A DNA stretch of 50,966 nucleotides from an uncultured Prevotella sp. (GTDB taxonomy: Bacteria > Bacteroidota > Bacteroidia > Bacteroidales > Bacteroidaceae). The notes below the pieces were generated by a model. That model was not told the DNA's origin. It made no database searches and saw only the letters and a list, made by a program, of their open reading frames with translations. The position numbers were made by a program, and so were the translations under genes. This document shows positions 26,060 through 34,377 of the stretch, piece after piece (within the stretch, counting starts at the first letter, position 1; the number at the start of each line of letters is the position of its first letter). The stretch lies in assembly GCA_900314995.1 (NCBI GenBank), contig OMXK01000021.1, positions 1-50,966 of the forward strand. The letters run 5' to 3'.

Positions 26060-26175
26060 TTTTCTGTGAAAATTAGCACAACTTTTTGTGTTTTTTTCCA
26101 AAAAAGCAGAGATTTCACGAATAAAATAAGTAACTTTGCAGCCGAAAACGAAACAATAGTAACATTTTTAGGTAT

Positions 26176-26742
26176 ATGATTAATTCACAAGACATTAAAA
26201 AAGGCACCGCCATTCGCATGGACGGTGGTATTTGGGTTTGCATTGATTTCCAGCACCGCAAGCCAGGCAAGGGTAACACCATCATGATCATCAAGGTAAA
26301 GAACGTTTCTGACGGACGTGTGTTGGAGCGCCGCTTCAATATCGGTGAAAAACTGGAAGATGTAGTCATCGAGCGTCGTCCTTATCAGTATCTCTATGAG
26401 GACCAGTCTGGACGTATCTTCATGAATCAGGAGACATTTGAGCAGATTCCTATCGATAACGAACTCGTTATCGGTCATGAGTACATGAAGGAGAGCGATA
26501 TCGTGGAGGTTGTCAGCGACACCACCGATGGTACGATTCTCTATGCCGAGATGCCTGTAAAGACTGTGCTCCGCGTAACCCACTCTGAGCCCGGTATCAA
26601 GGGTGATACCGCTACGAACACCCTGAAGCCTGCAACACTTGAGACGGGTGTTGAGGTTCGCGTTCCCCTATTTATCAACGAAGGCGACCTGATTCAGGTA
26701 GATACTCGTGACGGCAGCTATCTGCAGCGCGTTAAGGAATAA
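26176..26742 (+). CDS. efp: Elongation factor P
   Basis: Translation factor relieving ribosome stalling at polyproline. A 188-residue protein of three OB-like domains. The N-terminal KOW-like domain ends in the loop QHRKPGKGNTI, with the tip lysine expected to contact the peptidyl-tRNA. The C-terminal domain has the signature GDTATNTLKPATLETG..VPLFINEGDLI. No modification gene (epmA, earP) is in the window. The stop overlaps the next start by one base (TAATG), coupling efp to the glycosyltransferase gene. Confidence 0.97.
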   Translation: MINSQDIKKGTAIRMDGGIWVCIDFQHRKPGKGNTIMIIKVKNVSDGRVLERRFNIGEKLEDVVIERRPYQYLYEDQSGRIFMNQETFEQIPIDNELVIGHEYMKESDIVEVVSDTTDGTILYAEMPVKTVLRVTHSEPGIKGDTATNTLKPATLETGVEVRVPLFINEGDLIQVDTRDGSYLQRVKE

Positions 26743-27788
26743 TGAAATACTCGATTATCGTTCCTGTCTTCAATCGTCCCGACGAAGTGGACGAACTACT
26801 CGAAAGCCTATCTAATCAAACACAGAAGGACTTCGAGGTCATCATCGTGGAAGACGGATCGGTAAAGCCTTGCAAGGATGTTTGCGATAAATACGCAGAC
26901 ATCCTTGTTTTGCATTATTACAACAAGGAGAACAGCGGGCCTGGACAGAGCCGCAACTACGGAGCCGAGCGAGCCAAGGGCGAGTATCTGCTGATACTTG
27001 ATTCCGACGTGGTTTTACCAGCTGGCTATATAGAAGCAATCACCAAGTCGCTGGAGGCTAGTTCAGCAGAAGCTTTTGGCGGCCCTGATGCAGCCCACCC
27101 GTCATTCACCCCTGTACAAAAGGCCATCAGCTACTCGATGACTTCATTCTTCACGACAGGCGGCATCCGCGGAGGGAAAGCCAAGCTCGACAAATTCTAC
27201 CCTCGCTCGTTCAACATGGGCATCCGCAGAGATGTCTACCTTGCATTAGGCGGCTTCACTAAGATGCGCTTTGGCGAAGACATTGATTTCTCTTACCGCA
27301 TCGTCGAGGCCGGCTATCGGCCACAATTGTTCCCCAATGCGTGGGTTTGGCATAAACGTCGTACAGACTTCCGGAAATTCTTCCGTCAGGTTTATAATAG
27401 TGGTATCGCGCGTATAAACCTCGAAAAGCGCCATCCTGGCACCTTGAAGCTGGTGCACTTGCTGCCTACCGTCTTTACCATTGGTGTCATAGCATTGACA
27501 CTGCTCTTTGTCGGCGGACTGATGCTCAGCAGCTTTGGTTCTCCAGCAGCCAAGTCCGAAGGACGCACGCTCTGCCAGCTGTCCATGCTGCCATTGGCAC
27601 TTTACGCCCTACTCATCTTCACCGACTCAAGCATCAAGAACAAAAATCTCCACGTCGGGCTACTCTCCATCCCAGCAGCCTTTGTCCAGCTGATGGGTTA
27701 TGGACTTGGATTCATCGAATCGTGGTGGAAACGGTGCGTCAGAGGCCAAGACGAATTCCAGGCATTCGAAAAAACATTCTACAAATAA
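26742..27788 (+). CDS. Family 2 glycosyltransferase, membrane-associated
   Basis: A 348-residue protein with a GT-A N-terminal domain (SIIVPVFNRPDEVDELLESL; VIIVEDGS; NSGPGQSRNYGAERAKGEYLLILDSDV, with the DxD-type metal site DSD; FGEDIDFSYRI). Two to three C-terminal hydrophobic segments follow, at about 240-330. It transfers a sugar from a nucleotide donor, probably at the inner membrane face; donor and acceptor cannot be read. It overlaps the efp stop by one base and is followed by radC after 27 nt. Confidence 0.88.
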   Translation: MKYSIIVPVFNRPDEVDELLESLSNQTQKDFEVIIVEDGSVKPCKDVCDKYADILVLHYYNKENSGPGQSRNYGAERAKGEYLLILDSDVVLPAGYIEAITKSLEASSAEAFGGPDAAHPSFTPVQKAISYSMTSFFTTGGIRGGKAKLDKFYPRSFNMGIRRDVYLALGGFTKMRFGEDIDFSYRIVEAGYRPQLFPNAWVWHKRRTDFRKFFRQVYNSGIARINLEKRHPGTLKLVHLLPTVFTIGVIALTLLFVGGLMLSSFGSPAAKSEGRTLCQLSMLPLALYALLIFTDSSIKNKNLHVGLLSIPAAFVQLMGYGLGFIESWWKRCVRGQDEFQAFEKTFYK

Positions 27789-27815
27789 CAATAATAAGAT
27801 CTTTAAATTTTAGCT

Positions 27816-28502
27816 ATGGAAAAACTTAACATCAATCAATGGGCGGAAGAAGACCGTCCGCGTGAAAAAATGGCTAGTCTCGGTGCCGATGCGCTGAGTA
27901 ATGCCGAGTTGCTGGCAATTCTCATCGGCTCAGGCTCTACGAAAGAGAGCGCCGTAGAATTGATGAAACGGCTTTTGGCTGACTGTAACAACAATCTGAA
28001 TACGCTGGGCAAAATGGCCATTCGCGAGCTCTGCCAATACAATGGCATCGGTGAGGCGAAAGCCATCTCTATCCTAGCTGCGTGCGAACTAGGTAAACGA
28101 AGACAGATGGAGTCTCCAGAGGAGCGCCCAGACCTAGGTACGGCCACTCGCATCTACAACCACATGCATCCGGTGCTACAGGATCTGGATGTAGAGGAAT
28201 TCTGGGTCCTGCTGCTCAACCAACATTACAGGCTCATCAAGAAAGTTCGCATCTCGCATGGCGGCATCACCGAGACCTCTGTTGATATCCGCATTATTAT
28301 ACGTGAAGCCGTAGTCGCCAACTGCACCATCCTTGCCGTCTGCCACAACCACCCCTCAGGCAATCTTACGCCCAGTAAGGCCGATGACGAGCTGACGAAA
28401 ACGATCAAACATGCCTGCGACCTGATGCGCATCCACTTCCTGGATCATGTCATCATCACCGACGGGCAATACTACTCCTACCATGAGCTTGGCAAATGCT
28501 AA
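27816..28502 (+). CDS. radC: RadC family JAB/MPN-domain protein
   Basis: A 228-residue protein. The N-terminal helical part with a helix-hairpin-helix-like segment (LCQYNGIGEAKAISILAACELGKR) is followed by the JAMM domain (residues about 105-228). The metal motif is complete: HGGITETSVD..REAV and CHNHPSGNLTPSKADDELT. Despite its name, a DNA-repair role for RadC is not established; the family is metalloprotease-like. It is followed by a good intrinsic terminator (28539-28574). Confidence 0.93.
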   Translation: MEKLNINQWAEEDRPREKMASLGADALSNAELLAILIGSGSTKESAVELMKRLLADCNNNLNTLGKMAIRELCQYNGIGEAKAISILAACELGKRRQMESPEERPDLGTATRIYNHMHPVLQDLDVEEFWVLLLNQHYRLIKKVRISHGGITETSVDIRIIIREAVVANCTILAVCHNHPSGNLTPSKADDELTKTIKHACDLMRIHFLDHVIITDGQYYSYHELGKC

Positions 28503-28538
28503 CAAAATACAAATAGCTCGCTTTACCGAAAATAGATG

Positions 28539-28574
28539 CCGATTCGTTGAAAGGATTTTCACGGATCGGTTTTT
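28539..28574 (+). terminator. Intrinsic terminator of the efp-GT-radC unit
   Basis: CCGAT (28539-28543) and CGTTGAAA pair with TTTCACG (28557-28563) and ATCGG (28565-28569), with small bulges; TTTTT follows (28570-28574). Confidence 0.75.
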
Positions 28575-28579
28575 CGTCG

Positions 28580-28694
28580 TACCTTTGCATCGTCAAACAG
28601 GAAAAGTTAGTTTTTTCATACATTAGATTAGGTTATTGTTAGTTTTAATTGGTTAGAATTATTAAGGGCGCAGGGATGCGCCCTTAATAATTTT
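28580..28694 (+). ncRNA. Candidate small RNA transcription unit
   Basis: A self-contained unit between radC and the convergent SDR gene. The -7 element TACCTTTG is at 28580-28587, with a T-rich -33 region. About 65 nt without a plausible ORF follow, carrying three GTTAG motifs (28606, 28638, 28652). Then a perfect 16-bp hairpin (28657-28672 with 28677-28692, loop GGGA) runs into TTTT. The RNA would span roughly 28593-28694, about 100 nt. The hairpin may also stop the SDR gene from the other side. I cannot match it to a named RNA family. Confidence 0.55.
28657..28694 (+). terminator. Perfect 16-bp terminator hairpin, probably bidirectional
   Basis: The stem AATTATTAAGGGCGCA with its exact complement, tetraloop GGGA, is AT-rich at the base so that T runs follow on both strands. 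It ends 6 nt from the stop of the SDR gene on the minus strand. Confidence 0.85.
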
Positions 28695-28700
28695 GCAAAA

Positions 28701-29423
28701 TCAATAGATTAGATGTTGACCGGCATTAATCGGTATTTCGACACCATTCAATTGCTGGCTGGACATAATAATGCCGTATATGATATCCGCTACTTCTGCA
28801 GGCTTTAGGAGTTTCTTCAGAGGATGGGCTTCTATCATTTGCTCCAATTGAAAGTCTTCAACTTGTCCAAATGGCGTTGCCATATAGTCAGGAAGAATGC
28901 AATTCGACGTTATGTTAAAACGTCCGTATTCCTTGCTGATACATTTAGACAATTGTCTTATGTAAGCCTTTGTTGCAGTATAGACCGAGAATCCTGCCGG
29001 GGGAACGTCAATAAGATACGAAGTTAAGATATTGACAATTTTCCCATACTTTCTCTTCCTCATCCCAGCCAAACAAGCTTGATTAATCTTAATGAATGGA
29101 ATAATGTTTTCATGAAACGATGTTTCAAAATCAACGAAATCTGTCTTATGGAAGTGGGTTCCCTGCGCCTTTCCCGAATATACATTATTGATTAAGACAT
29201 CGACAGGTACTCCAGATAACAGGTCGACAAATAGATCGACACCTTGATTATCACAATAATCGACTTTGTATGATGAAACATTGCAGAATCTAGACATCAA
29301 CTCCTCTGCATTTGCTTTCTTGCTACAGAAAGTAAAGCCCACGTGGTTATCTTTTCCCATTGCGAATTTCTCAACAAGAGCCCTGCCTAAACCGGAGGAT
29401 CCGCCTGTAATCAATATGTTCAT
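28701..29423 (-). CDS. Short-chain dehydrogenase/reductase
   Basis: A 240-residue NAD(P)H-dependent oxidoreductase of FabG-like form. The cofactor motif TGGSSGLGRALVE is at residues 6-18, NNVYSG takes the place of NNAG, and the catalytic Tyr/Lys are in YTATKAYIRQL. The N-terminus begins directly with the first beta strand. It follows the MaoC-like gene by 7 nt. Together they could reduce and dehydrate a 3-ketoacyl (or reverse) substrate; no acyl carrier protein or ketosynthase is nearby. Base composition is AT-richer than the arg/pro genes. Confidence 0.88.
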   Translation of the reverse strand: MNILITGGSSGLGRALVEKFAMGKDNHVGFTFCSKKANAEELMSRFCNVSSYKVDYCDNQGVDLFVDLLSGVPVDVLINNVYSGKAQGTHFHKTDFVDFETSFHENIIPFIKINQACLAGMRKRKYGKIVNILTSYLIDVPPAGFSVYTATKAYIRQLSKCISKEYGRFNITSNCILPDYMATPFGQVEDFQLEQMIEAHPLKKLLKPAEVADIIYGIIMSSQQLNGVEIPINAGQHLIY

Positions 29424-29430
29424 AACATAA

Positions 29431-29853
29431 TTATCTGTTTAGCAATCCAATCTGAACGTGTCCCTTAGCCACCATTTCTGGCTTCTCTGCACCTAATCTA
29501 CGAAATTTCAGATTGTATTCTATCGTATTCACTGCCGTAGAAACAGTTTCCACCCTCGCCTCTAATTGGATGTCATCGCCAAGATATACAGGTTTATGAA
29601 AGCTGATATCCTGTGACAGTATCATCACATCCCTTGCAGGGAGAAGCATCCCTACGAAATGAGAGACAAATGCATTCAGGATATTGCCGTACATCACCTT
29701 TCCCGTAAAGCCCCTTTCTTCGGCATACATCTTATCTGTATGCAATGGATTGTAATCATTACTGCACCTTTGAAAGCTATAATACACCTCTGGTGTCACC
29801 TTATAGACAAACTTGATCATTTCCGATTTGTCCACTAATTCTTCAATCGTCAT
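29431..29853 (-). CDS. MaoC-like hot-dog dehydratase
   Basis: A 140-residue single hot-dog protein with the R-specific hydratase signature SNDYNPLHTDKMYAEERGFTG (catalytic Asp and His, residues about 31-50), then ISFHKPVYLGDDIQLEARVE. The family hydrates or dehydrates acyl-CoA or acyl-ACP. It is paired with the SDR 7 nt downstream, an arrangement that suggests processing of a 3-hydroxyacyl group. The physiological substrate is unknown. No strict -7 element is seen; TATAATTTG on the minus strand just upstream is one base off. Confidence 0.85.
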   Translation of the reverse strand: MTIEELVDKSEMIKFVYKVTPEVYYSFQRCSNDYNPLHTDKMYAEERGFTGKVMYGNILNAFVSHFVGMLLPARDVMILSQDISFHKPVYLGDDIQLEARVETVSTAVNTIEYNLKFRRLGAEKPEMVAKGHVQIGLLNR

Positions 29854-29905
29854 AGGTTGTCAAATTATAGTATAAATGTGATAATTCATTGAGAAGTTAC
29901 AATCG

Positions 29906-32068
29906 TTACTTAATTAACACTTTCTTCCCCTCCTTTATATATATTCCTTCAGCAACTTTAGCTCCATAATCGTTTTTGTCAATCATCTTACCAGACAAAT
30001 CATACATTCTAAAACTGGTTCTTGGTCTTTGGACTCTATTAATATCAGTATTAATGACACCATTACCCAAGTTCTTAATTTGACAGTCAGACAACGGTAT
30101 TTCCCAGAAATACAATCCTGCCAATTCCATATCTACCCGTTCGTTGCTATCATCTAGAAAAAAATAAACACCTTCAGCGTCAACAACCCAACGGCTACCT
30201 GCGCCAGTTGCGAGGAAATCCCCATCGACATAAATATTAAAGTTGCCATCCCGATTTACGAAAGCAATACGATGCCACTCATTTTCACTTATATAGCCAT
30301 AATAACCCATCTCGGCAACCCCTATCTGGTGGTTGGAAACAAAGATATCTGCATCATCAAGATTTGACATAGAAGTTTGGATAAGCGCATTGAATGATTC
30401 TGCATCTCTCTGTTTTATATCCATTATTATGGTATAGTTATTCTTTGCTTTTCCATCATCCAGAACAAGTTTTAATCCTGTATCGTGAGGAATGGAAATT
30501 GCCTTATCACCCGCATGGATACCAGCCACTGGAAAAATACCAGCCTGATCCATGCTACTCCTTATGACGACTTCGCCACTTTCAATACTAACGGGAAGGA
30601 GATCTGCGTAATCCTTTTGGCAAGAATAAAGTGGATTATCACTATCAAAAGTCCAGTAGGCATAAGGTTTTGGATATTCATCAGACAATTCGGATAATGT
30701 AGAGAACATTTCCACTATTGGATGGGAAGCATTATCGTATGAATCGTAAGCTTTTACCTCAAAAAGATAATTTGTATTCGCGTTCAGACTATCAATCGTG
30801 CATACCAACGTGTCTGGCATATCCGCATTCAAATAAAACTGCGAGAAAAAGAATCTTTCAGCTATTAGTTGACCTTCCTTTGTGATTTTTACACCATAGC
30901 GAAAGACACAATCATTATCCTTCGCTTGAGGGATTAATAGTTTGATTTCATTTACACCAGATTCTGCATCAAGTACAGTTCCGTTGGGGAATGAGGGAGC
31001 GGGTGCCCCATTTCGGAGGATTCGCCCCAAAGGATTGTCATCTCTATCGCGAATATCACCGTATTCAAACATACTTCCATCAAAGGGAGCCTTTATTATC
31101 CAACGGTTGTTGTTCCCTATTTCATGGTTTCTGTAAGTATCATAACGACGTATCTCAATATTTCCATTATCCTGCTCACTGACGATTAACCCTTCCGTTA
31201 CTCTCACAAAGTATTTAGGATGTATACCAACATCCACGGCGCCTGGATTAATCTCAGAATAAGTTGATGTCCCAGTCCCAACAACTGTATAATAATTTTC
31301 TCTTGGAGAGTTTGGGTTTACACCCTGATGAATGCACCTAGGATCACCTAAGGGGTAATGGGTATGTCCGCAAAAGACAATACACTGCGGATATTTATTA
31401 AGAATCGGGTTTAATCTAGACGTACTCCAATCATCACCTTCGAACTCTGCCCATGAGCCATAGCAAGTATACTGGGGCGGGACATGGGTAAATACAAATA
31501 TCGGTTTGTTTGGACATTGTGAGGTAGCACGTTCCAAGTATGTTTCTAGTGTGTCCAATGTCTCAGGAGGATAAGATTCAATACTACTATTGGGATTAGA
31601 TGTATCATTACAGCTTACTCCAAGTTGGCTTAGCGTAATAAATGGATAGCCTTTAATAACTCGATAAGTGTGTAGAGGATAGTCTTCGCCATTATTAAAT
31701 GGCCTTAATGACTCCTCATAGTTTTTCTTTCCATCTACAGAGAACATATCATGGTTTCCCAACATTAGGACGATATCATCAACAGAATTCTGATAGTTAT
31801 TACTATCTTCAAATACACTGATCAATTTCTCATATTGATCTGAATAACCATAATTTGTAAGGTCTCCTACAACGAAGAGTGCATCAAGAGAGCCTGTGGA
31901 AGTAAGATTTTTCAATGTCCTTGACGTTTTTACTATAGCCCCCTCACCTGCATGATTTTCAAAATGGGTGTCCGAAATAACACCGAAAGAAAGTTTGGCT
32001 GTTTTTTGGCCAAACATGGAGAACGGCACACAAAGGTACAACAACACCATTAAGCAATTCTTTTTCAT
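29906..32068 (-). CDS. Secreted metallophosphoesterase with C-terminal LamG-like and sorting-type domain
   Basis: A 720-residue exported protein; the signal peptide spans about 1-20 (cleavage near FGQ). The calcineurin-like phosphoesterase domain (25-290) keeps all metal motifs: DTHFENH, GDLTNYG, GNHD, FTHVPP and CGHTHYP. A fibronectin-III-like stretch follows, then a concanavalin/LamG-like domain (about 470-670: NYTIIMDIKQRD, WHRIAFVNRDGNFNIYVDGD). The end, FRMYDLSGKMIDKNDY..GIYIKEGKKVLIK, has the form of a Bacteroidetes type IX-secretion C-terminal domain. Substrate unknown; possibly extracellular phosphoester or nucleotide. It has a 325-nt structured leader. Confidence 0.85.
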   Translation of the reverse strand: MKKNCLMVLLYLCVPFSMFGQKTAKLSFGVISDTHFENHAGEGAIVKTSRTLKNLTSTGSLDALFVVGDLTNYGYSDQYEKLISVFEDSNNYQNSVDDIVLMLGNHDMFSVDGKKNYEESLRPFNNGEDYPLHTYRVIKGYPFITLSQLGVSCNDTSNPNSSIESYPPETLDTLETYLERATSQCPNKPIFVFTHVPPQYTCYGSWAEFEGDDWSTSRLNPILNKYPQCIVFCGHTHYPLGDPRCIHQGVNPNSPRENYYTVVGTGTSTYSEINPGAVDVGIHPKYFVRVTEGLIVSEQDNGNIEIRRYDTYRNHEIGNNNRWIIKAPFDGSMFEYGDIRDRDDNPLGRILRNGAPAPSFPNGTVLDAESGVNEIKLLIPQAKDNDCVFRYGVKITKEGQLIAERFFFSQFYLNADMPDTLVCTIDSLNANTNYLFEVKAYDSYDNASHPIVEMFSTLSELSDEYPKPYAYWTFDSDNPLYSCQKDYADLLPVSIESGEVVIRSSMDQAGIFPVAGIHAGDKAISIPHDTGLKLVLDDGKAKNNYTIIMDIKQRDAESFNALIQTSMSNLDDADIFVSNHQIGVAEMGYYGYISENEWHRIAFVNRDGNFNIYVDGDFLATGAGSRWVVDAEGVYFFLDDSNERVDMELAGLYFWEIPLSDCQIKNLGNGVINTDINRVQRPRTSFRMYDLSGKMIDKNDYGAKVAEGIYIKEGKKVLIK

Positions 32069-32398
32069 TTACATTACTTATTATTAGTATCAAAAAAATA
32101 ACAAGTGTGCGCAAAAGAATGCCAATACTCCCGTAAAAAAGGGCGCAAAAAAGCGTGGCCACTCTTATTGCGCTTAGCTGAGGGGCGAGCCTAGGAAATG
32201 GAACCCCTGATAACTCATAAGAATGCACCACGCTGTTATGCGTCTTACATAGCTAACTTTGTTATCTGGAAATGCCACTTTCAAGACTATCCCTTCACAA
32301 TTATTCGTGTCTTATTCCAAATAGTTTCCTAGGCTCTTGGCTAAGCGCGAAATAATAGCTAATGCTTGCTAGTTCGGATTTCTCCCCGTAACCGGCGA
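32069..32398 (-). promoter_or_regulatory. Long structured 5' leader of the metallophosphoesterase gene
   Basis: The predicted transcript starts near 32393. Arms 32325-32348 and 32170-32198 are complementary in two blocks, GCGCTTAGC and GAGCCTAGGAAA, separated by short internal loops and 126 nt. A competing pair AGCGTGG/CCACGCT followed by TTTTTT (near 32143-32151 on plus) looks like a terminator, so alternative folds are possible. No ORF with a convincing start lies in it. It matches no riboswitch class I know. Confidence 0.5.
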
Positions 32399-32430
32399 CA
32401 AAGATAAACATATTTTCTTAAACAAGCAAG
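32399..32430 (-). promoter_or_regulatory. Promoter of the metallophosphoesterase gene
   Basis: Minus strand CTTG (32427-32430), 20 nt, TATCTTTG (32399-32406). Confidence 0.7.
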
Positions 32431-32437
32431 AAAAAGA

Positions 32438-32469
32438 GAAAAAAAAGAAGCAGGAACCATCATGATTCC
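32438..32469 (-). terminator. Intrinsic terminator of the first CotH-like gene
   Basis: On the minus strand GGAATCA, loop TGA, TGGTTCC (32453-32469; one G-U pair) is followed by TGCTTC and a run of eight T. The intervening 3' UTR (32470-32534) holds another GAGCCTAGGAAATGG copy (32485-32499). Confidence 0.75.
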
Positions 32470-32534
32470 CACCTCTCCCACTTTCCATTTCCTAGGCTCA
32501 AGTGTTTGTATGTCCAAATTATCCGTGATTCATC

Positions 32535-33800
32535 TTAAAGGTCCTCAATATGATTGTTCATCCACATAAGACGAACTTCAATCCAATTCTTAAGTTCTTC
32601 AACTTTTTCCATATAAACTTCTTTTACTCTCTCATCATCTGGATTCTGATCTTTCCCCAAAAGCTGGTTCCATTTTCTATTGTCTTCCGCTATTTTTTCT
32701 ACAATACGATCTGCCTCTTTGTCTATCCTATCGTATATTTGCTGGCGGTTAAGATAATAATCTTTAAAGCGTTTTTTCACTTGAGATTCAAACGCAGGAT
32801 CCATGAACAACCTGGTGTACCAAGATGCGGCATAGCGTACCCAGAACCCTTCTGGATTTTCATTACCGTTAAGAGATGTTCCTCCAAAAGCCCAATCAAA
32901 ATCCCAAACAGGTCCCATCTTCAGCTTACCACCTTTTTCGAGATGCATATAACAACTGGTATAAAAGGCTGCATCATTGTTTTTCGAGATTTCATTGATG
33001 ATATACCAATCCACGAAAGAATCTATATCCAAATATTTCCTATACCCCTCAGATTCATCTGCAAAGTCCTGCGAATATAAAGCCTGCTCTGCTGACAATA
33101 CATATTCTTTCACATAGTTATATTCTTCAGTACCATACCCAACATTTGGATCCTTGATATTAACAGGCTGTTCTAGATGGAGCGTTCTGAAAGTAACATC
33201 ATTACTACTGGATTTTGCATCAATCTCAAGCAAGAAACCGTCTTTGCCATTGTTTACTCTATTAGCTGAGAGCCTCATTTTTTCACCCATTTGGTAAATG
33301 CCATAGTATTCGTCGTTCAACCACAATTCCACAAATTCGGATCGAGATGTGTAATCCAACTTGCTTATTCTACTACTTATATATAAAGCTATATCATTTC
33401 TTAGAAGAGTCTTGTCATAGAAGTTACCAAGTAACACCCATGTCTTGCCAGCTGGCATATCAAGCAATGTGACTTTTAGTGGCAATTTGATGGCATAAGA
33501 TTTTTTAGGGGCTTCATACCAATTCATATTTCCCCTGCCCTTAATCATCATTTCCCCTGAAAATTGTTCTGTATGATCTTCTCCGAAGATCGTCATCCGC
33601 GCACCATCTATATAATCAATTTTACTGTCAGGAGCTTGTCCGCCGGGAATAGAAACAACAACTTGAGGGAACACATCCGTAGCATGCTTTTCTTGATTTT
33701 CATTGTTGTCATCGACACATGATGACGAAGACAGAAAGAACAATGAGACGGTTGTTCCAACTAACATCCAGAGTCTCTTGAGCATTCTCATTTTTCTCAT
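32535..33800 (-). CDS. CotH-kinase-family lipoprotein (paralogue 1)
   Basis: A 421-residue exported protein with a signal and lipobox ending SSSC (Cys28). It is followed by acidic VDDNNEN, similar to surface-export signals of Bacteroidetes lipoproteins (inference). The CotH-like atypical kinase domain keeps IKGRGNMNW and PKKSYAIKL (about 86-107), LLGNFYDKTLLRND, and the metal-binding-type GPVWDFDWAFGG near residue 298. CotH proteins phosphorylate proteins in Bacillus spores; the target in Bacteroidales is unknown. Alternative starts at 33791 and 33785 shorten the signal. It has its own long leader and an AT-rich composition. Confidence 0.8.
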   Translation of the reverse strand: MRKMRMLKRLWMLVGTTVSLFFLSSSSCVDDNNENQEKHATDVFPQVVVSIPGGQAPDSKIDYIDGARMTIFGEDHTEQFSGEMMIKGRGNMNWYEAPKKSYAIKLPLKVTLLDMPAGKTWVLLGNFYDKTLLRNDIALYISSRISKLDYTSRSEFVELWLNDEYYGIYQMGEKMRLSANRVNNGKDGFLLEIDAKSSSNDVTFRTLHLEQPVNIKDPNVGYGTEEYNYVKEYVLSAEQALYSQDFADESEGYRKYLDIDSFVDWYIINEISKNNDAAFYTSCYMHLEKGGKLKMGPVWDFDWAFGGTSLNGNENPEGFWVRYAASWYTRLFMDPAFESQVKKRFKDYYLNRQQIYDRIDKEADRIVEKIAEDNRKWNQLLGKDQNPDDERVKEVYMEKVEELKNWIEVRLMWMNNHIEDL

Positions 33801-34245
33801 CCGATTACCAATCGTTTGAACAATATCTATGTCCTACAAATACCCAAAATCGGACGAGGTAATACCTAATGAACCTACAAATAGAAAAGCGGGGTATCTG
33901 GCTTCTGCCTGTTCGCTATTCGAGGCCTACCACAGCCTTTGGTTGTAAACAGACAGAGTGATACCCACGCCGACGGTATATATAGCATGTCCCTAAGGTG
34001 TGCTTGATGGCTTAAATTGCCATCTGCACACCACCGGGAACGGTATATACCTACCCGTAGCATCTACCCTGCAATGTCTTCGACAACCAATTCGATTGTG
34101 GTAGTTTCGAACAGCCAAAAACAAAGCGTCAGCGACGCATTCCAAAATGTAGTGCTCCCTCCCTTTGCCGCTCCAGCCTTATAAAAGGCGGCACGGCGTG
34201 AGTACTTTGACAAGCAAAGCGACCGTAGGGTCGAATGAGCAGGTG
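33801..34245 (-). promoter_or_regulatory. Highly structured 440-nt leader region of CotH paralogue 1
   Basis: Downstream of TATCTTTG (34246-34253, minus) the predicted RNA folds into successive stems. They are CGACC/GGTCG and CTTTG/CAAAG near the 5' end, nested GCCGC and GCCTT stems, and GCGTC/GACGC at 34126-34138 followed by TTTGTTTTT. A long rod spans 33975-34051, with four paired blocks: GGTATATA, CCC, GGTGTGC, GATGGC. A hairpin at 33892-33966 has outer GGGTATC/GATACCC and an inner 9-bp stem with a G-U pair. It could be a leader or one or two separate RNAs ending at internal terminators. No known family recognised. Confidence 0.5.
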
Positions 34246-34336
34246 CAAAGATACTGCATTTTTCCGATAAAGAACATCAATAATGAGATAATTAACATAT
34301 TTTTCTAAGGCATTATCATTTAAAATCCCAGAATCA

Positions 34337-34368
34337 TTTGAAGGTTCGGGGATTTTTTCGTAAATTTG
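34337..34368 (+). promoter_or_regulatory. Promoter of the sufT-like/lpxH/kdgK unit
   Basis: TTTG (34337-34340), 20 nt, TAAATTTG (34361-34368): full consensus. The -7 element ends only 10 nt before the ATG at 34378, so the mRNA would have almost no leader. Confidence 0.8.
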
Positions 34369-34377
34369 TGCCCGATT

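Noticed and set aside
33870-34245. tmRNA, RNase P RNA or 6S RNA
   Set aside because: Conserved tmRNA and RNase P core motifs are absent, and no 6S-like single central bubble can be drawn with confidence.
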